From contig JACCLI010000023.1 of NCBI GenBank assembly GCA_013425455.1, positions 1 through 32,027 on the forward strand: a DNA stretch of 32,027 bases, in the 5' to 3' direction. The number at the start of each line of letters is the position of its first letter. Position 1 is the first letter of the stretch. The notes below the pieces were generated by a model. That model was not told where the DNA came from. It did not search any database and saw nothing but the letters and a program-made list of their open reading frames with translations. The stretch is from Microcaldota archaeon (GTDB lineage Archaea > Micrarchaeota > Micrarchaeia > Anstonellales > Bilamarchaeaceae). This document shows positions 29,181-32,027 of the stretch, in pieces. The position numbers and the translations under genes are program-made.

Positions 29181-30449
29181 TCAACCCTTGGAACCCACCA
29201 CCTGCACGTCCTTGAACCAAATCTTCGGGGCGATTAGGTTGTTCCAGGTGGCCTGTGTGTCACCTATCCTGCTTATTGAGTTAAAAAGGTTAAATATGTT
29301 TCCGGTGAGCAAAAGGTTCGTGACCGGGAATTTTTCGCCCTTGTCCTTTATGAAAAAGGCGATGTCCACCTCCACCCCGAATTCGCCGCTTATGGAATTT
29401 GAGGTGTGCATGCCGTGGAAGGATTCTATGTAGATGTAATGGGAGGCCGCGTGCTCCGGGTAATCCCCTTTCCCCATTATTATGTTGGAATGGGACGGGG
29501 CCGGGGGGGCGGAGTAAGCGGAACGGCAGCAGTTGCCTTCCCTCCACGAGCCGAGCCTTGCGGCGGTGTAGGTGTCGTAAAGGAAATCCTCGAGGACGCC
29601 GTCCCGGACAAGGGAGATGTCCTTTGCGGCAACGCCCTCCGCGTCAAAGGGCCAGAGGTTCGCCGCGTTCGCCTTCAGGGAATCCCGTATCGATAGGGTG
29701 TCGCTGAAAATCTTCTCCCCCTGCCTGCCCGAGAGCTTGGAAACGCCGCGCCTTTTGTTTTCGGAAGAGAGGTGGAACATCAGGAACTCGGCCAGCTGGG
29801 AAAGGCAGTACGGGGAAAAGCAGACCTCGTATTTTCCGGTGGGGAGGGATTTTGCGCCCTCCATCTCCTTCGCCATTATTGCGGCCTCCTCGCCCAGTTT
29901 TTTGAAGTCTTTCGGAAGGAAGGTCGAGGAATAGAAGGAGAAGCCGAAAAGGTTTCCCTTCTTCGCCTCCGTATAGATGGAGCAGAAGCTTCCGTCCATG
30001 GATGCGGAGAGGCCGTTCGTGTTTTCTATCTCTTCCTTTCCGAACGAGAGTGAGAGCGAGACGCGGGTGGGTTCCGCATGCTCGAGTATCCCTTCAACGG
30101 CCTGCTGGGCGCATTCCATCGCGAACTTTTCCTCAAGTTTCTCTATGTCCCAGCTCTTGGTGCGCAGGTATTCGTATTTCTGCGCTCCGGGGAAGGAATA
30201 TTTCACTTCGGGCGAGAGCGCCGCGGAATGCATCGCCGCATCCACCGCCTTCTGGAAGCCGTCCTCGGAATTGCAATAGGAAAAGCCGAGCCTGGAATTC
30301 TTTATCACGCGGAGCGCATGCCCCCTCTCGTGGGAGAACTTCTTCTCCCGGAAGCATCCGTGCGCATATTCCACGGTGAGTGTTGAGAAATCGGAAAGGT
30401 AGGATTCCGCCTCGTCCGCGGAGGCTTTTGCGAGTGAGAGAAGGCTCAT
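29181..30449 (-). CDS. pmbA: PmbA/TldD family protein (PmbA-like)
   Basis: 422 residues. TldD and PmbA form a heterodimeric metalloprotease that trims peptides; TldD holds the zinc site and PmbA the partner fold. This product has the PmbA-type blocks: [25 protein letters not shown]-like [56 protein letters not shown] and [17 protein letters not shown]. No HExxxH zinc motif is present, in agreement with PmbA. No tldD is in the window. ATG 30449 has a TATA box at leaderless distance. It lies between the S-layer gene's terminator and lonB. Confidence 0.88.
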   Translation of the reverse strand: MSLLSLAKASADEAESYLSDFSTLTVEYAHGCFREKKFSHERGHALRVIKNSRLGFSYCNSEDGFQKAVDAAMHSAALSPEVKYSFPGAQKYEYLRTKSWDIEKLEEKFAMECAQQAVEGILEHAEPTRVSLSLSFGKEEIENTNGLSASMDGSFCSIYTEAKKGNLFGFSFYSSTFLPKDFKKLGEEAAIMAKEMEGAKSLPTGKYEVCFSPYCLSQLAEFLMFHLSSENKRRGVSKLSGRQGEKIFSDTLSIRDSLKANAANLWPFDAEGVAAKDISLVRDGVLEDFLYDTYTAARLGSWREGNCCRSAYSAPPAPSHSNIIMGKGDYPEHAASHYIYIESFHGMHTSNSISGEFGVEVDIAFFIKDKGEKFPVTNLLLTGNIFNLFNSISRIGDTQATWNNLIAPKIWFKDVQVVGSKG

Positions 30450-30469
30450 GCAGGGATAACGCTGACAAA

Positions 30470-30479
30470 ATTTAAATAT
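30470..30479 (-). promoter_or_regulatory. TATA box of pmbA
   Basis: On the minus strand ATATTTAAAT is centred about 25-26 bases before ATG 30449, with no Shine-Dalgarno between. The mRNA is probably leaderless. Confidence 0.6.
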
Positions 30480-30493
30480 GATGCCAAGAGGAT

Positions 30494-30584
30494 GAGAAAA
30501 GAGAAAAAGGAAAAAAGAAAGAAAAGAAGGGATGGGCGCAAACCCCGCAGGGTTTGTGTCCCAGACACATCGCCGAAGCGATGT
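30494..30584 (-). terminator. Three tandem hairpins and oligo-T tract after the S-layer gene
   Basis: Directly 3' of the S-layer stop are three perfect stems: 30567-30584 (ACATCGC/GCGATGT, four-base loop), 30555-30569 (TGTGTC/GACACA, loop CCA) and 30539-30556 (CAAACCC/GGGTTTG, loop CGCA). Neighbouring stems share two or three bases, so not all can form fully at once. A pyrimidine-only run of 39 bases (30494-30532), rich in T, follows on the transcript strand. This is a strong terminator and may protect the mRNA end of a highly expressed gene. Confidence 0.7.
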
Positions 30585-30598
30585 GCGAGCTAGTCCCT

Positions 30599-32027
30599 TC
30601 AGTTCCTCGTGACGCCTGCAACGAACTGCTGGCCTGCGGCTATTGTGTCCTCGGGGTTAAGGCCTGCGACAACAATCTTGTTGCCGATCGCCCTCACCAC
30701 CACGGGCTGTGCCACAAAGTCAATGCCAGAGCCTGCAATTGCGTTTGCAGTTACTGTGTTGACAACGTCACCACCGACTGTGATGACAGTGCCGGTCTCA
30801 AGGCCGGTTGCAGCACTGTCCAGCACCACCATGTTGCTGGTGACTGGGAACATTTCTTTCGCCGCCACGGATGGTGCGTTGTTCGGCATCAGGACCGCGG
30901 AAACGCCGCTCATGTCGCAGGTCGGTGCAGCTCCGGCGCCGGTGCCGAATGTGCACGGGGTCAGGGACTCCGTGATGTTCAGCACCTTAATCTTTACGCC
31001 GCTCGTTCCAATCGTTGCCTCATCGCCCTCGCCAAGTACCAGCGTTGTCGCATCCGGCTCGGATGTCGCCGCAGCTACTGTCGCGAAGGTGTAGGTGGCC
31101 TTCAGGACGCTCTTCGGCACCTTGAAGGTCTTCGAGGTCGCGGACGGGCTCACGAACTGCGTTCCCCTCGGGGAGACGAACTTCGCCTGATAGTCGGCTG
31201 CAACTGTCCCGTAGCCAAGTTCTGGTAGGTCAAACGGGGTTGTGAGGGTATCATCCCACATCTGGAAGGTGATCTCCTCGTCATCATTCGTGTTCAGGCT
31301 GAGGAGCTCATCTTTGGTGCCAGGTCCAAAGAGATCATACCAGAGGGTCAATTGATCCACCGCAGTGTACGTATTCGCAGCAGGCGTGCCATCCTTGACC
31401 TTGCCCATGTCTTCGTAGAGGTCTACATATCCCCAGAAAACATTTCCGAATTCAATCATCCCGTTGCTTCCTGCCCATCTATAATCGAAGCTAGCCGGGC
31501 CAGCAATAATTGCCGGGTCGAACAACCACCAGTCCCCATCACTGTCTTTGAGAAGGACGGAGTCCGTGGCTATCCAGACAAGGCCGCAGGTGTCATCCGT
31601 GGCGCCTCCGGGCAGCCAGTACATTTCGGAACCCTTCTTCTGGGTGGGTGCAGTGCCTCCCGCATACCATGGGATAGCTTGGCTCCTGAATTCGCCCTTG
31701 GAGGAGGTAACCTTCACATAAGGCTCGCCCCACACTGGCCAGAAAAATCCTGCGTTAGCACCGCTTATGTTTATGTAGCAGGTATCTGTGCTCAGGGTGC
31801 CGTTCCTTATCTTCATCCTCTTGGAGTTGGTTTCCACCTTGTACCTGAGGTCATCGTAGTCCGCATCCTCCTCGTCAATGCCGTTGTAGGTCAGGTCAAA
31901 CTTCTCGTAGTCAGGCAGGTCCACGACCGGGAACTTGGCTCCGGGCTCCATCTCGTCCATGCCCTCATAGTCCTCTGTCCAGAGGGATATGGTCCTGAAG
32001 TACTCAGGAAGGTCGGATGATTCCGTG
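30599..32027 (-). CDS. S-layer protein, C-terminal part (runs off the window)
   Basis: Major cell-surface protein that forms the outer paracrystalline coat. About 475 residues are visible; the frame stays open to the right edge (the first ATG inside is at 31960, but the codons before it read as coding), so the N-terminus and signal peptide are missing. The C-terminal part has the S-layer family pattern: NMVVLDSAATGLETG, ITVGGDVVNTVTA, VVVRAIGNKIVVAG and DTIAAGQQFVAG. The body is rich in Asp, Glu and aromatic residues, with N-glycosylation sequons (NGT, NIS, NIT). Codon choice and the strong terminator point to high expression. Confidence 0.85.
   Translation of the reverse strand, partial: TESSDLPEYFRTISLWTEDYEGMDEMEPGAKFPVVDLPDYEKFDLTYNGIDEEDADYDDLRYKVETNSKRMKIRNGTLSTDTCYINISGANAGFFWPVWGEPYVKVTSSKGEFRSQAIPWYAGGTAPTQKKGSEMYWLPGGATDDTCGLVWIATDSVLLKDSDGDWWLFDPAIIAGPASFDYRWAGSNGMIEFGNVFWGYVDLYEDMGKVKDGTPAANTYTAVDQLTLWYDLFGPGTKDELLSLNTNDDEEITFQMWDDTLTTPFDLPELGYGTVAADYQAKFVSPRGTQFVSPSATSKTFKVPKSVLKATYTFATVAAATSEPDATTLVLGEGDEATIGTSGVKIKVLNITESLTPCTFGTGAGAAPTCDMSGVSAVLMPNNAPSVAAKEMFPVTSNMVVLDSAATGLETGTVITVGGDVVNTVTANAIAGSGIDFVAQPVVVRAIGNKIVVAGLNPEDTIAAGQQFVAGVTRN

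Noticed and set aside
30494-30532. 39-base polypurine run on the plus strand as a possible triplex (H-DNA) site
   Set aside because: It is explained by the T-rich terminator of the S-layer gene on the other strand and is not a clean mirror repeat.

Overview
The window is archaeal chromosomal DNA. It encodes ribosomal proteins L15e, S3Ae and S15 in archaeal form, archaeal NAC, RNA polymerase subunit L, exosome Csl4, membrane-anchored LonB, a DUF373 protein and an S-layer protein. Many genes have a TATA box centred about 25-28 bases before the start codon, so their mRNAs are probably leaderless. The set and the GC-rich sequence suit a DPANN-type archaeon (Diapherotrites/Micrarchaeota-like); that placement is inference, not shown by a phylogenetic marker.

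Region 1 (50-580) is rpl15e. Region 2 (651-14679) is the unusual part: a cluster of paralogous HEAT-repeat proteins around an AAA+ ATPase and a VWA protein. Seven HEAT genes (1426-7773) are chained by 11-14-base stop/start overlaps. They are followed by a NorQ/CbbQ-like MoxR-type ATPase (7834-8817), a NorD/CbbO-like VWA protein of 861 residues (8828-11413), two further HEAT genes (11410-13476), a helical protein and a frameshifted gene. Nine HEAT proteins share a C-terminal module with a V/I-N-G-x-x-G-D/E core, and most carry one of two short N-terminal motifs. The simplest reading is a MoxR/VWA remodelling machine (as in NorQD or CbbQO) with a family of HEAT adaptors or clients. I know of no described system with this architecture. 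Four leaderless promoters in the region share a TTACAC hexamer that I did not find in the other promoters here.

Region 3 (14685-18225, minus strand) holds a 591-residue protein of unknown function with an internal duplication, purC, and a DUF4349-like lipoprotein. Region 4 (18292-21311, minus strand) is a housekeeping operon read rdgB, rps15, rps3ae, creatininase-family hydrolase, NAC, then a small helical protein. Region 5 (21415-23921, plus strand) holds two helical-repeat proteins that may be distant relatives of the HEAT cluster.

Region 6 (23946-25812, minus strand) is csl4, rpoL and signal peptidase I. It is divergent from a DUF373 membrane protein (25882-27120) across a shared TATA box. 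Region 7 (27122-32027, minus strand) contains lonB, a PmbA/TldD-family gene, and the C-terminal part of an S-layer protein that runs off the right edge and ends in a three-hairpin, oligo-T terminator. No stretch longer than 300 bases lacks a gene. I saw no tRNA, rRNA, CRISPR array, insertion sequence or replication origin.
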